Below, piece after piece: positions 24,866 to 33,933 of a stretch of DNA of 64,000 bases. Each line of letters starts with the position of its first letter. The first letter of the stretch is position 1. The DNA is taken from NCBI GenBank assembly GCA_029260755.1, contig JAJDCQ010000104.1:59905-123904 (forward strand), written 5' to 3'. The stretch is from Planctomycetota bacterium. GTDB taxonomy: Bacteria; Planctomycetota; J058; JAJDCQ01. The position numbers and the translations under genes were made by a program. Below the pieces are notes generated by a model. The model saw only the letters and a program-made list of their open reading frames with translations, was not told the origin of the DNA and did not search any database.

Positions 24866-25411
24866 ATGGCGGCCAGCCTGAACAAGGTCTTTCTCATCGG
24901 CAACCTGACCCGCGACCCCGAGTCCCGCCAGGCGGGCAACTCGACGGTCACGAAGATGGGACTCGCGGTCAACCGCGAGTGGCGCAGCCAGCAGGGCGAG
25001 CAGAAGAAGGAAACCTGCTTCCTCGACATCGAGGCCTGGGGTCGGCTCGGCGAGACGTGCTCGCGCTTCCTCTCCAAGGGGCGCAGCGTGTTCATCGAGG
25101 GGCGGCTCCGGCTCGACTCGTGGGAGACGCAGGACGGACAGAAGCGAAACAAGCTGATCGTCGTCGCCGAGAGCGTTCAGTTCCTCGGCGGCCGTCGTGA
25201 CGGCGGCGAGGAGTCCGGCGGTGGCGAGCGCGAGTTCGCCAGCACCGGCTCGCGCGGCAACTACGGCGGCGGCGGCAACGGCGGTGGCGGCGGCGGTGGC
25301 GGCGGCGGCGGCGGCGGCTTCGAGAACGGCGGCGGTGGCGGTGGTGGCGGCTGGAACAACGAGCCGATCCAGCAGCGCATGGGCGTCGCCGACGACGAGG
25401 TGCCGTTCTAG
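24866..25411 (+). CDS. ssb: Single-stranded DNA-binding protein
   Basis: A 181-residue SSB that coats single-stranded DNA in replication, repair and recombination. AAGGAG lies 9 nt before the ATG. The OB fold covers residues 1-110 (SLNKVFLIGNLTRDPESR, KKETCFLDIEAWGRLGE, GRSVFIEGRLRLDSWE). The linker is extreme: almost pure Gly (runs of up to 14), with a few Asn/Phe. The C-terminus ends DDEVPF, the acidic tip that recruits partner proteins. The gene has its own promoter and a long structured leader. Confidence 0.97.
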   Translation: MAASLNKVFLIGNLTRDPESRQAGNSTVTKMGLAVNREWRSQQGEQKKETCFLDIEAWGRLGETCSRFLSKGRSVFIEGRLRLDSWETQDGQKRNKLIVVAESVQFLGGRRDGGEESGGGEREFASTGSRGNYGGGGNGGGGGGGGGGGGGFENGGGGGGGGWNNEPIQQRMGVADDEVPF

Positions 25412-25559
25412 CCCATCACGACCACGGGCGGGCGCGGCCGCCGGCTTTCCCTTCCTTTGAGGAGAAGGCTCGCAGTCGAACGCCGCCAGGGGGAACGAGC
25501 GGAGGCCCGGGATCGACCCGGGCCTCTTCTCTTTGGCCAGCGTCGAGCGTGCGACGGAT

Positions 25560-25790
25560 GATCGGCTTCGCCGATCGATTCCTCACGCAGAGCCCGCAGA
25601 GCCTCGACCGGAAACGCAGAGAACGCAGAGAGTCGCCGGCCGTGCGGCGCCTCGGCTCGGTCGATCGTCCCGACGTGCACCTTCGAGCGCCGCAGGACGG
25701 CAAGCGCCCCCGAGTTCGGAGACGGACCCCTCTGCGTTCTCTGCGTTTCCTTTGGAACCTCTGCGTCTCTGCGTGAAACAGAGATCGCGT
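25560..25790. repeat. Inverted-repeat element, ACGCAGAG type
   Basis: Between ssb and folC. Left arm (25583-25631) contains tandem ACGCAGAG-like units; right arm (about 25729-25785) carries the reverse complement (CTCTGCGTT units, ending CTCTGCGTG). The left flank has a small hairpin GATCGGC-TTC-GCCGATC. Same architecture as the ACGGAG-type elements elsewhere. The rest of the 421-nt gap has no gene I can support. Confidence 0.7.
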
Positions 25791-25832
25791 GATCCGAGAA
25801 CGGGGCGAAGCGCCGATGGTCACCTCCGGTCA

Positions 25833-27230
25833 TCACCCGAGCTCCCCGACCGCCCCCGGGAACATCCTCCGGATCACATCCCCCGCGAGGTAGACGCTCC
25901 CCGTCACGACGACGGGGTCGGCGTGCTCGCGCTGCCACGCCTCCGCCGCCGCGATCGCGGCGTCCACGTTCTCCGTCACCGAGACCAGCGCCGCCGCGCG
26001 ACCCTTCCCGGCGGCCTCGAACGCGGCGCCGACGTCCGCCGGCGCCCGCGCCCGCGGCCCGTCGGTGCGGGTCGCGATCACGGCGGCGGCGATCGGCGCG
26101 AGCGCGGCCGCGACGGCGGCGAGGTCCTTGTCGGCGGCGATGCCGACGACGAGCACGGCGCGGCGGCCGGGGAGCACCTCGGCGAACGTGGCGGCCAGCG
26201 CGGCGGCGCTCCGCCGGGTGTGCGCCGTGTCGACGATCCAGGGCGCGGGGGCGCCCTCGGGGGTGCGGGGATCGAACCGGGCCGGCCAGCGAACGTCCTT
26301 CAGGCCGGCGCGCACCGCCGCGTCGAAGGCCGGGCTCGAGGGATCGAGGCCGAGGGCCGGCGCGACCGTCTCGGCGAGGTGGATGGCGAGGGCGGCGTCG
26401 TCGGCGTGATGGCGACCGACGAGGCGGAGCTCGAGCCCGTCACGACGGCCGAGCGGCGTCGAGACGGCGAGCCGGGTGCCCTCGAGCGAGACCGACGTCA
26501 CCGACGCCTGCAGCCCGCCCACGCCCGGCCCGACGATCGGCACCCCGGCCGCGACCGCGGCCGCGTCGATCGGTCCGCGAGCCGCCGCGTCGGTCTCGAG
26601 GGTGGCGATCGGCACGCCGGGCTTCACGATCCCGGCCTTCTCGCGCGCGATCGTCGCGAGGTCCTCGCCGAGGATCTGGGTGTGCTCGAGGTCGATGAGG
26701 GTGATCGCCGTCGCGACGGGACGGGCGACCACGTTCGTCGCGTCGAGCCGCCCACCGAGCCCGACCTCGAGGATCGCGAGGTCGACCGCGCGCCGGCGAA
26801 AGACGACGAGACCGAGGGCGGTCAGCACCTCGAAGAACGTCGGCATCCGGCCCGCCTCGCCGAGCGCCGTCGCGGTCGGGATCACCTCCTCGAACGCCGC
26901 GGCGGCGAGCTCGGCCGCGCGAACCGGCGCGACGTCGATGCGGATCCGCTCCCGGAGGTCGACCAGATGAGGCGACGTGAAGAGCCCGGTCGAGCGTCCC
27001 GCCGCGGCCACGATCGCCTCGAGGAGCGCCGCCGTCGTTCCCTTCCCCTTGCTCCCCGCGATGTGGACGACGCGGAGCCCGTCCTGGGGATCGCCGAGCC
27101 GGGCGAGGAGGTCCCGGCACCGGGTCGGATCGAGGGCGGCCGCGGCGGAGCCGGGAATCCCGAGACGCTCGTAGTTGGTCTGGCCGTGGAGCCAGACGAG
27201 GAGGTCGTCGTAACCGGTCGCGCTCGTCAT
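25833..27230 (-). CDS. folC: Bifunctional folylpolyglutamate synthase / dihydrofolate synthase
   Basis: A 465-residue Mur-ligase-family enzyme that adds Glu to dihydropteroate and folates in the cytoplasm. Diagnostic sequence: NYERLGIPG near residue 20, P-loop HIAGSKGKGTTAALLE, FTSPHLVDLRERIRI, FFEVLTALG, EVGLGGRLDATN, and EHTQILGEDLATIAREKAGI. The C-terminal Mur ligase C domain follows. Start ATG 27230 removes an upstream extension to 27269. Length is normal for FolC. It is single and convergent with ssb across a repeat element. Confidence 0.95.
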   Translation of the reverse strand: MTSATGYDDLLVWLHGQTNYERLGIPGSAAAALDPTRCRDLLARLGDPQDGLRVVHIAGSKGKGTTAALLEAIVAAAGRSTGLFTSPHLVDLRERIRIDVAPVRAAELAAAAFEEVIPTATALGEAGRMPTFFEVLTALGLVVFRRRAVDLAILEVGLGGRLDATNVVARPVATAITLIDLEHTQILGEDLATIAREKAGIVKPGVPIATLETDAAARGPIDAAAVAAGVPIVGPGVGGLQASVTSVSLEGTRLAVSTPLGRRDGLELRLVGRHHADDAALAIHLAETVAPALGLDPSSPAFDAAVRAGLKDVRWPARFDPRTPEGAPAPWIVDTAHTRRSAAALAATFAEVLPGRRAVLVVGIAADKDLAAVAAALAPIAAAVIATRTDGPRARAPADVGAAFEAAGKGRAAALVSVTENVDAAIAAAEAWQREHADPVVVTGSVYLAGDVIRRMFPGAVGELG

Positions 27231-27286
27231 GAAGGCGCGATCGTAACCACGGCCGAGCGAAGGCGGCAACGCGAACCGAGGTGGGG

Positions 27287-27315
27287 TTGACCGGCCCCTC
27301 CTGTTAGGTTATTAT
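27287..27315 (+). promoter_or_regulatory. Strong sigma-70-like promoter for the amidotransferase gene
   Basis: TTGACC, 17 nt, TATTAT, 45 nt before the ATG at 27361. Five of six positions match consensus in each hexamer. Confidence 0.7.
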
Positions 27316-27360
27316 TTGGCCTGTCGTCCGGCCCCGCCGGCGCCGAGCCCAGGAGACCCC

Positions 27361-28101
27361 ATGCGCCCGCTGATCGGAATCGAGTGCGACCACGTCGAGG
27401 AGCGTCGCGATTACTTCAAGACCTACTCGGCCTACGTCGACGCGGTCTGGGAGGCCGGCGGCGCCCCGATCCTCGTCCCCAGCCTTCCGGAGCCCGACTA
27501 CCTCGACGGCGTCGTCGATCGCCTCGACGGGATCGTCCTCATCGGAGGCGACGACATCGACGCGGTCGAGTTCGGCCAGGAGCTCCACCCCGAGGCGACC
27601 CTCGTGAGCCGCCGGCGTTACGACGCGGGCCGCGGCCTGGTCGACCGGATCCTCGCCCGGCGGCTGCCCTGCCTGGGGATCTGCTACGGCACGCAGCTCA
27701 TCAACGTGGCGCTCGGCGGCGACGTGATCCAGCACCTCCCCGAGGCGCGCCCGGACGCTCTGCCGCACTTCGGCGTGCGTGACGACGGACGTCGCGGACC
27801 GACCCGACATGCCGTGCATCTGGCGGAGGGCTCGGCGCTGCGGGCGGCGATCGGCGCGTCGGAGGCCGAGGTCGCCTCGATGCATCATCAGGCCATCGGC
27901 CGCCTCGGCCGGGGCCTGCGGGCCACGGCGACCGCCCCGGATGGTATCGTGGAGGCGGTCGAGCTCGAGGCCGGCTCCGGGTTCCTCGTCGCGGTCCAGT
28001 GGCATCCCGAGATCCAGCGAGGGGACCCGGCCGGCGGGCCGGTGTTCGCCGCGCTGATCGAGGCCGCCCGCACGGTCGACAGCGGCGTGAGCGCGGGCTG
28101 A
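27361..28101 (+). CDS. Class I glutamine amidotransferase-like hydrolase (PuuD/GatD-like)
   Basis: A 246-residue peptidase C26-type amidohydrolase. The nucleophile elbow is LPCLGICYGTQLIN with Cys108; the His-Glu pair is QWHPE (His215, Glu217). LIGGDDIDAVEFGQE matches the gamma-glutamyl-GABA hydrolase (PuuD) family, which cleaves gamma-glutamyl amides. AGGAG precedes the ATG by 5-6 nt. No polyamine genes are nearby, so the substrate is not fixed by context. A longer frame to 27316 is unlikely as it would begin within the promoter region. Confidence 0.88.
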   Translation: MRPLIGIECDHVEERRDYFKTYSAYVDAVWEAGGAPILVPSLPEPDYLDGVVDRLDGIVLIGGDDIDAVEFGQELHPEATLVSRRRYDAGRGLVDRILARRLPCLGICYGTQLINVALGGDVIQHLPEARPDALPHFGVRDDGRRGPTRHAVHLAEGSALRAAIGASEAEVASMHHQAIGRLGRGLRATATAPDGIVEAVELEAGSGFLVAVQWHPEIQRGDPAGGPVFAALIEAARTVDSGVSAG

Positions 28102-28174
28102 TCGGAACTCACGCGCCGCGTCGCGGGTGAGAGACGCGGGCGGGAAGGAACGGGGCGACCCGGAGGCGAGAGGC

Positions 28175-29416
28175 ATGTTCTACCAGGCGAAGAGCGATCC
28201 CGGGGCCGTCTCATCGGGTGAGAAGCGTCGCATCGTCTTCCTCCTCATCGCGCTCGGATTCCTGGCCTGGTGGGTCTTCAGCAGCTTGCTGAGCCTGCCC
28301 GATCCCGACGCGCCCGACTCGGCGACGGAGGCTCCTCCCGAGGCCGGGGGCCCGGTCAACGTCTCGTTCGAGCGAGCGCGCCTCATGCTCGAGGACGGCG
28401 AGACGGCCGACACGGTCAAGCACAAGATCGAGGCCGAGGAGGCGGCGACCTCGTCGGCTCCCGAGACGCCCGAGCCCGACCCGATCGCGCCCTTCGTGGA
28501 GAACCGCGACGTCCTCGCGACCGTCGAGGACCGCAAGGTCGACGTCATCGAGGACGACGCCTACTACTACCTGCTCCACCAGGTCGCGAGCCTCTCGGAT
28601 GACGAGATCGCGAAGCTCGCCGACGGCAAGATCGGCTTCGACCAGCTCAAGGCCGACCCCGCCGCGTATCGCGGGAAGTTCGTCACCGTGCGTGGTCGGC
28701 TGCTCAACTCGTGGCAGGAGGTCACGAACCGCTGGCCGAACAAGGCGAACGCGCCCTGGATCTGGATGTTCACCCTCCTCGACGGGAACAAGCCGATCCG
28801 GGTGGCCGTCCTCGACAAGGAACGGGAGTACGTCGTCGGATCTCAGGGCGGCGAGCCGGTCGAGGTGACGGGCGCGTTCTTCAAGGTCCACGCCTACCTC
28901 TCGGAGAGCGAGGAGAACACGCAGCCCTTCGAGATGCCGTTCATCATCGCGCGGCGGGTCCGGCCGATCCGGGGACCGACGTTCATCGAGTCCTACCCGT
29001 ACGGCACGGCCTACACGGCCGTCGGGGCGATCGCCCTCACCGCCCTCGTCCTCGCGATCGCGCTCTGGCGCGGCAAGAAGGCGTCGGCCGAGCTCGATCG
29101 CCAGCTCCTCGAGAAGCGCAAGGCGCGCTTCCTCAAGGGCAAGGGCGCCACGAGCGGTCGAAACCCGAGCGGCCCCGACCCAGGAGCACCTGGCGGGACG
29201 GACGCGCCGGCGACCGGTTCGGGCACGGGCACCGCCACCGAGACGTCGACCGCCACCGCGACGGCCACGGAGACCGCGACGGCGACCGCGACGGGGACGG
29301 AGACGAGCGACGCGAAGCCCGACGCCGCGCCGAGCGAGACCGCACCCGACGCCGCCCCGACGACCGAGCCGACCGGCGAGACGAAGCCGACCGGCGACGA
29401 GGCGCAGGGCGCGTGA
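28175..29416 (+). CDS. Membrane protein with OB-like soluble domain
   Basis: A 413-residue protein. Two membrane helices bracket a soluble domain: residues about 18-38 (RIVFLLIALGFLAWWVFSSL) and about 283-305 (GTAYTAVGAIALTALVLAIAL). The intervening domain contains FVTVRGRLLNSW and PVEVTGAFFKVHAY, which look like two OB-fold strands. The C-terminal 100 residues are low-complexity, Thr/Ala/Asp-rich (repeated TATE and TGTET units). Its TGA overlaps the aroB GTG (GTGA), so the two are co-translated. Function unknown. Confidence 0.8.
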   Translation: MFYQAKSDPGAVSSGEKRRIVFLLIALGFLAWWVFSSLLSLPDPDAPDSATEAPPEAGGPVNVSFERARLMLEDGETADTVKHKIEAEEAATSSAPETPEPDPIAPFVENRDVLATVEDRKVDVIEDDAYYYLLHQVASLSDDEIAKLADGKIGFDQLKADPAAYRGKFVTVRGRLLNSWQEVTNRWPNKANAPWIWMFTLLDGNKPIRVAVLDKEREYVVGSQGGEPVEVTGAFFKVHAYLSESEENTQPFEMPFIIARRVRPIRGPTFIESYPYGTAYTAVGAIALTALVLAIALWRGKKASAELDRQLLEKRKARFLKGKGATSGRNPSGPDPGAPGGTDAPATGSGTGTATETSTATATATETATATATGTETSDAKPDAAPSETAPDAAPTTEPTGETKPTGDEAQGA

Positions 29417-30531
29417 GCGCGGGAGGCGCGCCCGACGCGTCGGCTCCCGGATCGGTCCGGATCACCGTCGATCTCGGCGCGCGGAGCTATCCCGTCGTGG
29501 TGGCGCCCGACGCCGGCGCGGCGCTCGCGGCGCGCGTCGCGCAGCTCGACTGCAGCGGCGCCGTCGTCGTCACCGACGAGTCGGTCGGAGCGCTCCACGA
29601 GGCCCGCGCGACCGGGCCGCTCGCGGACGCGGGCCACCCCGACGCGCCCGTGATCCGGGTCCCGGCCGGCGAGGCGAGCAAGTCGCTCGACGCGGCCGGC
29701 CGCGTCCTCGAGGCGATGCGGCGCGCCGGCCTCGATCGGCGCGGCCTCGTCGTCGCGCTCGGCGGCGGCGTCGTGGGCGACCTCGCCGGCTTCGCCGCGG
29801 CGATCTACCTGCGCGGCGTCGACGTGATCCAGGTGCCGACGACCCTGCTCGCCCAGGTCGACAGCTCGGTCGGCGGAAAGACGGCGGTCAACCTCCCCGC
29901 CGGGAAGAACCTCGTCGGCGCGTTCCATCAGCCGCGCGGGGTGTTCGTCTCGACCGAGGTGCTCGCGAGCCTCCCCGCGGGCGAGTTCACGAGCGCCTTC
30001 GGCGAGATCGTGAAGTACGGCCTCATCAGCGAGACGGGCCTCTTCGAAGGGCTCGAGCGCGACCCGGCCCCGGCCCTCGCCCGCGACCCGAGAGCTCTCA
30101 CCCAGGTGATCGCGACGTGCCTGCGCGCCAAGGCGGCCGTCGTCGCCGCGGACGAGCGCGAGGGCGGGGCGCGCGCGATCCTCAACGTCGGCCACACCGT
30201 CGGCCACGCCCTCGAGGCGCTCACCGGCTACGTCCGGTACCGGCACGGCGACGCGGTCGCGATCGGCAACGTCTACGAGGCGCGCCTCTCGGCCGTCCTC
30301 GGTCTCGCCAGCGACGACCTCGCCGGACGCGTCGAGGCGCTCGAGCGTCGCCTCGGCCTGCCCGTCGATCCCGACCCGTTCGATCCCGACGCGGCGCTCG
30401 TCGCGATGCGCGGCGACAAGAAGGCGGTCGGCGGCCGGCTCCGCTTCGCCCTGCCGTGCGCCGTCGGGCGGTCCGAGATCGTGGACGACGTGTCGCCGGA
30501 GACCGTCCGGCGCGTTCTCGCGGCGGGCTAG
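29413..30531 (+). CDS. aroB: 3-dehydroquinate synthase
   Basis: Second step of the shikimate pathway: converts DAHP to 3-dehydroquinate using NAD+ and a divalent metal. The 372-residue protein starts at a GTG in a GTGA overlap. Family motifs: ALGGGVVGDLAGFAAAIYLRG split across the NAD site, VPTTLLAQVDSSVGGKTAVN, KNLVGAFHQP, FGEIVKYGLI (metal-ligand Glu), and NVGHTVGHALEA with the metal-ligand His residues. Length is standard. No other aro genes are in the window. Confidence 0.96.
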   Translation: MSAGGAPDASAPGSVRITVDLGARSYPVVVAPDAGAALAARVAQLDCSGAVVVTDESVGALHEARATGPLADAGHPDAPVIRVPAGEASKSLDAAGRVLEAMRRAGLDRRGLVVALGGGVVGDLAGFAAAIYLRGVDVIQVPTTLLAQVDSSVGGKTAVNLPAGKNLVGAFHQPRGVFVSTEVLASLPAGEFTSAFGEIVKYGLISETGLFEGLERDPAPALARDPRALTQVIATCLRAKAAVVAADEREGGARAILNVGHTVGHALEALTGYVRYRHGDAVAIGNVYEARLSAVLGLASDDLAGRVEALERRLGLPVDPDPFDPDAALVAMRGDKKAVGGRLRFALPCAVGRSEIVDDVSPETVRRVLAAG

Positions 30532-30631
30532 GCACCTCCGAGGCGACCGATCGGTCAGGCGAAACCCGCGCGGCATCGCGGACGTGGTCCCAGACGAAGA
30601 GGCCCCGAGCCCGACCGTCCGGAGACCGCAG

Positions 30632-31885
30632 ATGAACACGCCCCTGCCGACGCCCCCGCCGGCGACACCCCCGCCGCCGCCGCTGACCTCCCCGGCGACC
30701 GACGCCGCGTCGCCCGAGGCGGCGATCCTCGACGCCGTCAGCCTGATCCTCGTTCCCGGCCTCGGCCCGGCACGGTGCCGCGAGCTCACCGCCGCGTGCG
30801 GGTCGGCGGGCGCCGTCATCGCCGCGGGCGCCGAGGTCGCCGCCCGGGTCGCCCGGCTCCCCAGGACCGCGCTCCGTGCCCTCGAGTCACCGGACGCGCT
30901 CCGCGCGGCGGCGCGCACCGAGCTCCAGCGGCTCCGCGCCCGGGGCCTGATCGTCATCACGCCGACCGACGCCCGCTACCCCGGCCTCCTCCACGCGATG
31001 CCCGATCCGCCGCTCGCCCTCTTCGTCCGCGGCGAGCTGCGGCCGGACGACGCCCTCGGCGTCGCGATCGTCGGCGCCCGGGCCGCGACCGCCTACGGCC
31101 GCCGGGTCGCCGAGCGCCTCGGCGCGGAGCTCGCCGACGCGGGCGTCACCGTCGTGAGCGGCCTCGCCCGCGGGGTCGACGGGGCGGCCCATCGCGGCGC
31201 CCTCGCCGCGGGCGGTCGGACGCTCGCGGTGATCGGCAGCGGCCTCGGGCGGGTCTACCCGCCCGAGCACGGCGACCTCGCCGCCGAGATCGCCGACGGT
31301 CGGGGAGCGATCATCTCCGAGCTGCCGCTCGACGCGCCGCCGCGGCGCCACCACTTCCCGATCCGGAACCGGGTCGTCGCGGGCCTCGTCCGCGGCGTCG
31401 TGGTCGTCGAGGCTGGCCCGCGCTCGGGCGCGCTCATCACCGCGCGCCTCGCCGCCGAGCTCGGCCGCGAGGTGCTCGCCGTCCCCGGCCCGGTCGACGA
31501 CGAGCACTTCGCCGGCAGCAACGACCTCCTCGTCGCCGGCGCCGGCCTCTGCCGCTCGGCCCGCGACGTCCTCGACGCCGTCCGCGCGTTCGGCGAGCCC
31601 GTCCCGGCCATCGAGCGAGACGTCGACGAGCGCCTCCTCGGCGTCCCCGGCGCCACGGCGACGCGGCCGCGGAGCGGGGCGCAACGCGGGGCGCGCGGAC
31701 GTCGTCCGAGCGCGGGGCTGGGAGGAGAGCTCTGCGCCCTGCTGTCGACCGACGACCCCGTCCACACCGACGAGCTGGTCCGCCGCACCGGACGCCCCGC
31801 GAACGAGGTCGCCCTCGCCCTCCTCGACCTGTCGCTCTCGGACGAGGCGCGCGAGGTCGGTCAGGATCGATGGACGCTCGCGTGA
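30632..31885 (+). CDS. dprA: DNA-processing protein DprA
   Basis: A 417-residue RecA loader that protects incoming single-stranded DNA in natural transformation. Pro-rich N-terminus, then a SAM/HhH-like region (LILVPGLGPARCRELT), then the Rossmann-like core: VAIVGARAATAYGRRVAERL, TVVSGLARGVDGAAHRGAL, TLAVIGSGLGRVYPPEH, FPIRNRVVAGL and AGPRSGALITARLA. A winged-helix-like C-terminal domain (TDELVRRTGRPANEVALALL) ends it. ATG 30632 has GGAG 8 nt upstream. Suggests a capacity for DNA uptake or recombination. Confidence 0.95.
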   Translation: MNTPLPTPPPATPPPPPLTSPATDAASPEAAILDAVSLILVPGLGPARCRELTAACGSAGAVIAAGAEVAARVARLPRTALRALESPDALRAAARTELQRLRARGLIVITPTDARYPGLLHAMPDPPLALFVRGELRPDDALGVAIVGARAATAYGRRVAERLGAELADAGVTVVSGLARGVDGAAHRGALAAGGRTLAVIGSGLGRVYPPEHGDLAAEIADGRGAIISELPLDAPPRRHHFPIRNRVVAGLVRGVVVVEAGPRSGALITARLAAELGREVLAVPGPVDDEHFAGSNDLLVAGAGLCRSARDVLDAVRAFGEPVPAIERDVDERLLGVPGATATRPRSGAQRGARGRRPSAGLGGELCALLSTDDPVHTDELVRRTGRPANEVALALLDLSLSDEAREVGQDRWTLA

Positions 31886-31906
31886 GCACGGCCTGAGCGC
31901 GGCCGT

Positions 31907-32110
31907 GGGCTCGCCTTCGGCGAGCAGGATGTCACCACGGAGACACGGAGGGCACGGAGGAGCTTCGGAGGCGCCAGATCTCCGTCGAAGGACGGACGGA
32001 CGAACGGACGGGCCAGCCAGACCGGGACGAGCTCCTCGCGTCTTTCTCCGTGGACTCTCCGTGCCCTCCGTGTCTCCGTGGTGCCATCCTCTTTTCGCCG
32101 AAGGCGAAGC
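31907..32110. repeat. Inverted-repeat element, ACGGAG type (copy A)
   Basis: Arms are nearly perfect inverted repeats of about 33 bp: GATGTCACCACGGAGACACG and following GGAGG units on the left, with the reverse complement CGTGTCTCCGTGGTGCCATC on the right (about 32065-32090). Each end has a small hairpin (GCTCGCC-TTC-GGCGAGC on the left, TTCGCC-GAA-GGCGAA on the right). The core (32013-32052) matches, in reverse orientation, the core of the element at 63593-63890. Lies between convergent dprA and a small membrane protein gene. Confidence 0.8.
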
Positions 32111-32122
32111 GAGCGAGCCGCT

Positions 32123-32314
32123 CTACCAGGAGGAGATCCAGGTGACGCCTTCGATGACGAGGCAGAAGCCGATCATGCCGATCACCAGCGTCACGAAGAG
32201 GCGGAACGAGCCCGTCGCGATCGATCGGGGCGAGTCGTCGCGGATCGCCGCGCAGACGACCGAGGTGACGTAGCAGACGACGAGGAAGAGCGCGATGCTC
32301 AGGCCGAGGTTCAC
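32123..32314 (-). CDS. Small two-helix membrane protein
   Basis: A 63-residue protein. The GTG at 32314 overlaps the upstream stop as GTGA. Two membrane helices fill most of it (LGLSIALFLVVCYVTSVVC and FRLFVTLVIGMIGFCLVIEG) with a short charged loop between. The tight overlap and sensible hydropathy support a real gene. Last gene of the rdgB-lepA-lepB-lptB block. Function unknown. Confidence 0.65.
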   Translation of the reverse strand: MNLGLSIALFLVVCYVTSVVCAAIRDDSPRSIATGSFRLFVTLVIGMIGFCLVIEGVTWISSW

Positions 32315-32943
32315 GACGACTCTCCCTCGGCGCCGGCCGGCGCCTTCTCTTCGGTGGTCTCGGTCTCGCTGTCGGCCGCGTCGCCGGGCCCGGCCTCGGT
32401 CGCAGCCGGCGCCGCGTCCGGAGGCTCCTTCTTCGATTCTGGCGCGGCCTCGGTCGGCGGGGCCGCGGCGCTGCTCTCGGCGCCGTCCTTCCCCTCGCCG
32501 TCCCGGCCCTCGCGCGGCCCCTCCTTCGCCCAGAGGAACGCGTCGAGCAGGACGAGGTAGTTGAGCAGGCCGGCGACCGTCGTGAAGAGGATCCCGGTGT
32601 CGATCTTCGGCACCTGCTCGGGATCGGGCGTGACCACCTCGGCGCCGCGCTGCATGAGGACGATGATCACCGTCGGCAGGCCGAGCCCGAGCTGGCCGAC
32701 GAAGGCGAACGGATGCTCGTCGGGCGAGATCGCGTTCTCGCGGGCGTAGAGCAGGCCGACGGCGTAGGTCGTCCCGAGGACGAGGAAGAAGAGGAGCCCC
32801 TTCGCCGCCCGCCCGACCGTTACGTGGCCGAGCCCCGGCACGAGCCAGCCGAGGATCAGCGTGGCCATGAGATGGAGCGGGTCGAAGCCGAGGGACTCGC
32901 CGTCCCCGTCCTTCGCGGGCTCTCGCTCGGGACCGGTCGTCAC
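32311..32943 (-). CDS. Membrane protein, possibly TM2/DUF6677-like
   Basis: A 210-residue membrane protein starting at a GTG that overlaps the lptB stop (GTGA). Three or four membrane helices occur in residues 20-155. The first carries ATLILGWLVPGLGHVTVGR, a pattern seen in TM2-like and, I believe, DUF6677 proteins of planctomycetes (tentative). Two charged Pro/Glu/Ala-rich stretches make up the last 60 residues. The open frame upstream to 33408 belongs to lptB. Position after lptB and lepB suggests an envelope role. Confidence 0.7.
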   Translation of the reverse strand: MTTGPEREPAKDGDGESLGFDPLHLMATLILGWLVPGLGHVTVGRAAKGLLFFLVLGTTYAVGLLYARENAISPDEHPFAFVGQLGLGLPTVIIVLMQRGAEVVTPDPEQVPKIDTGILFTTVAGLLNYLVLLDAFLWAKEGPREGRDGEGKDGAESSAAAPPTEAAPESKKEPPDAAPAATEAGPGDAADSETETTEEKAPAGAEGESS

Positions 32944-33902
32944 GCCGGCTCCCCCTCGTCGGACTTCGTCGCGGCCCCGATGTCGCCCGCCGTCTCGTCC
33001 GCCGCGTCTCCCGAATCGGCCGCGTCGGCGGCTTCGGCGGCGTCCGCCTCGGACGGCGGTCCCCCGAGGATCGCCTTGCGACGCTTCGCCGCGTCGACCG
33101 TCCCGGTCCCCATCTGGCGTTCCTTCTCGAGGTCCATGTGGAACTGCTCGCCGAGGTAGGCCTCGCGCGCGCGCTTGTCCTGGAGAATCTCCTCGGGGCT
33201 GCCCGACACGAGGAGGCGACCGCTCGCCATGATGTGAACTCGGTCCGCGATCGCAAGCGTTTCGCGGACCTGATGGTCGGTCATCAGGATGGTGATCCCG
33301 TGGTCCTTCAGCCGCCGGACGATCTCCTGGATCTCGGCGACCGCGATCGGGTCGATCCCGGTGAACGGCTCGTCGAGCAGGATGATCCGCGGCCGCGGGA
33401 TCAGGCAACGGGCGATCTCGAGTCGGCGCGTCTCGCCGCCCGAGAGGTAGCGGGCCGGGCTCTTGCGGACGTGGGTCAGGCCGAACTCCTCGAGCAGCGC
33501 GTCGCGGCGCCTGCGGCGTTCGGCCCGACTCGGCTCGACGAACTCGAGGATCGCCATGAGGTTGTTCTCGGCGGTCAGGCCGAGGAAGATCGAGTGCTTC
33601 TGGGGCAGATACCCCATCCCCGCCCGCGCCCGACGGTGGAGCGGCCAGCTCCCGACGTCGGTCCCGTCGAGGAGTACCTCGCCGGCGTCGGGGCGGACGA
33701 GGCCGTTCGTCATCCGGAACGTGGTCGTCTTTCCGGCGCCGTTCGGGCCGAGCAGGACGACGACCTCGCGCTCCTCGACGTGGAAGCTGACCCCGTTCAC
33801 CACCGGGCGGCCCCGGTAGATCTTCTTGAGCTCGCGCACCTCGAGGAGGCGGGTGGCGCGGCCGCTGGGGCTTCTCTTCGCCGTCTCGGTCAATGCGCTC
33901 AC
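32940..33902 (-). CDS. lptB: LPS export ABC transporter ATP-binding protein
   Basis: Cytoplasmic ATPase of the Lpt machinery that drives lipopolysaccharide extraction to the outer membrane. Residues 18-260 match LptB: Walker A LLGPNGAGKTTTF, Q-loop MGYLPQKHSIFLGLTAENN, signature YLSGGETRRLEIARCL, Walker B IILLDEPFTGIDPIAVAEI and switch His in MTDHQVRETL. A C-terminal extension of about 70 residues, Ala/Asp/Glu-rich, is unusual for LptB. GTGA overlap with the next gene. An LPS-type outer membrane is implied. Confidence 0.93.
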   Translation of the reverse strand: MSALTETAKRSPSGRATRLLEVRELKKIYRGRPVVNGVSFHVEEREVVVLLGPNGAGKTTTFRMTNGLVRPDAGEVLLDGTDVGSWPLHRRARAGMGYLPQKHSIFLGLTAENNLMAILEFVEPSRAERRRRRDALLEEFGLTHVRKSPARYLSGGETRRLEIARCLIPRPRIILLDEPFTGIDPIAVAEIQEIVRRLKDHGITILMTDHQVRETLAIADRVHIMASGRLLVSGSPEEILQDKRAREAYLGEQFHMDLEKERQMGTGTVDAAKRRKAILGGPPSEADAAEAADAADSGDAADETAGDIGAATKSDEGEPA

Positions 33903-33933
33903 CAGCGGGCCGCTCGCTTCCTTCGGGACTCGC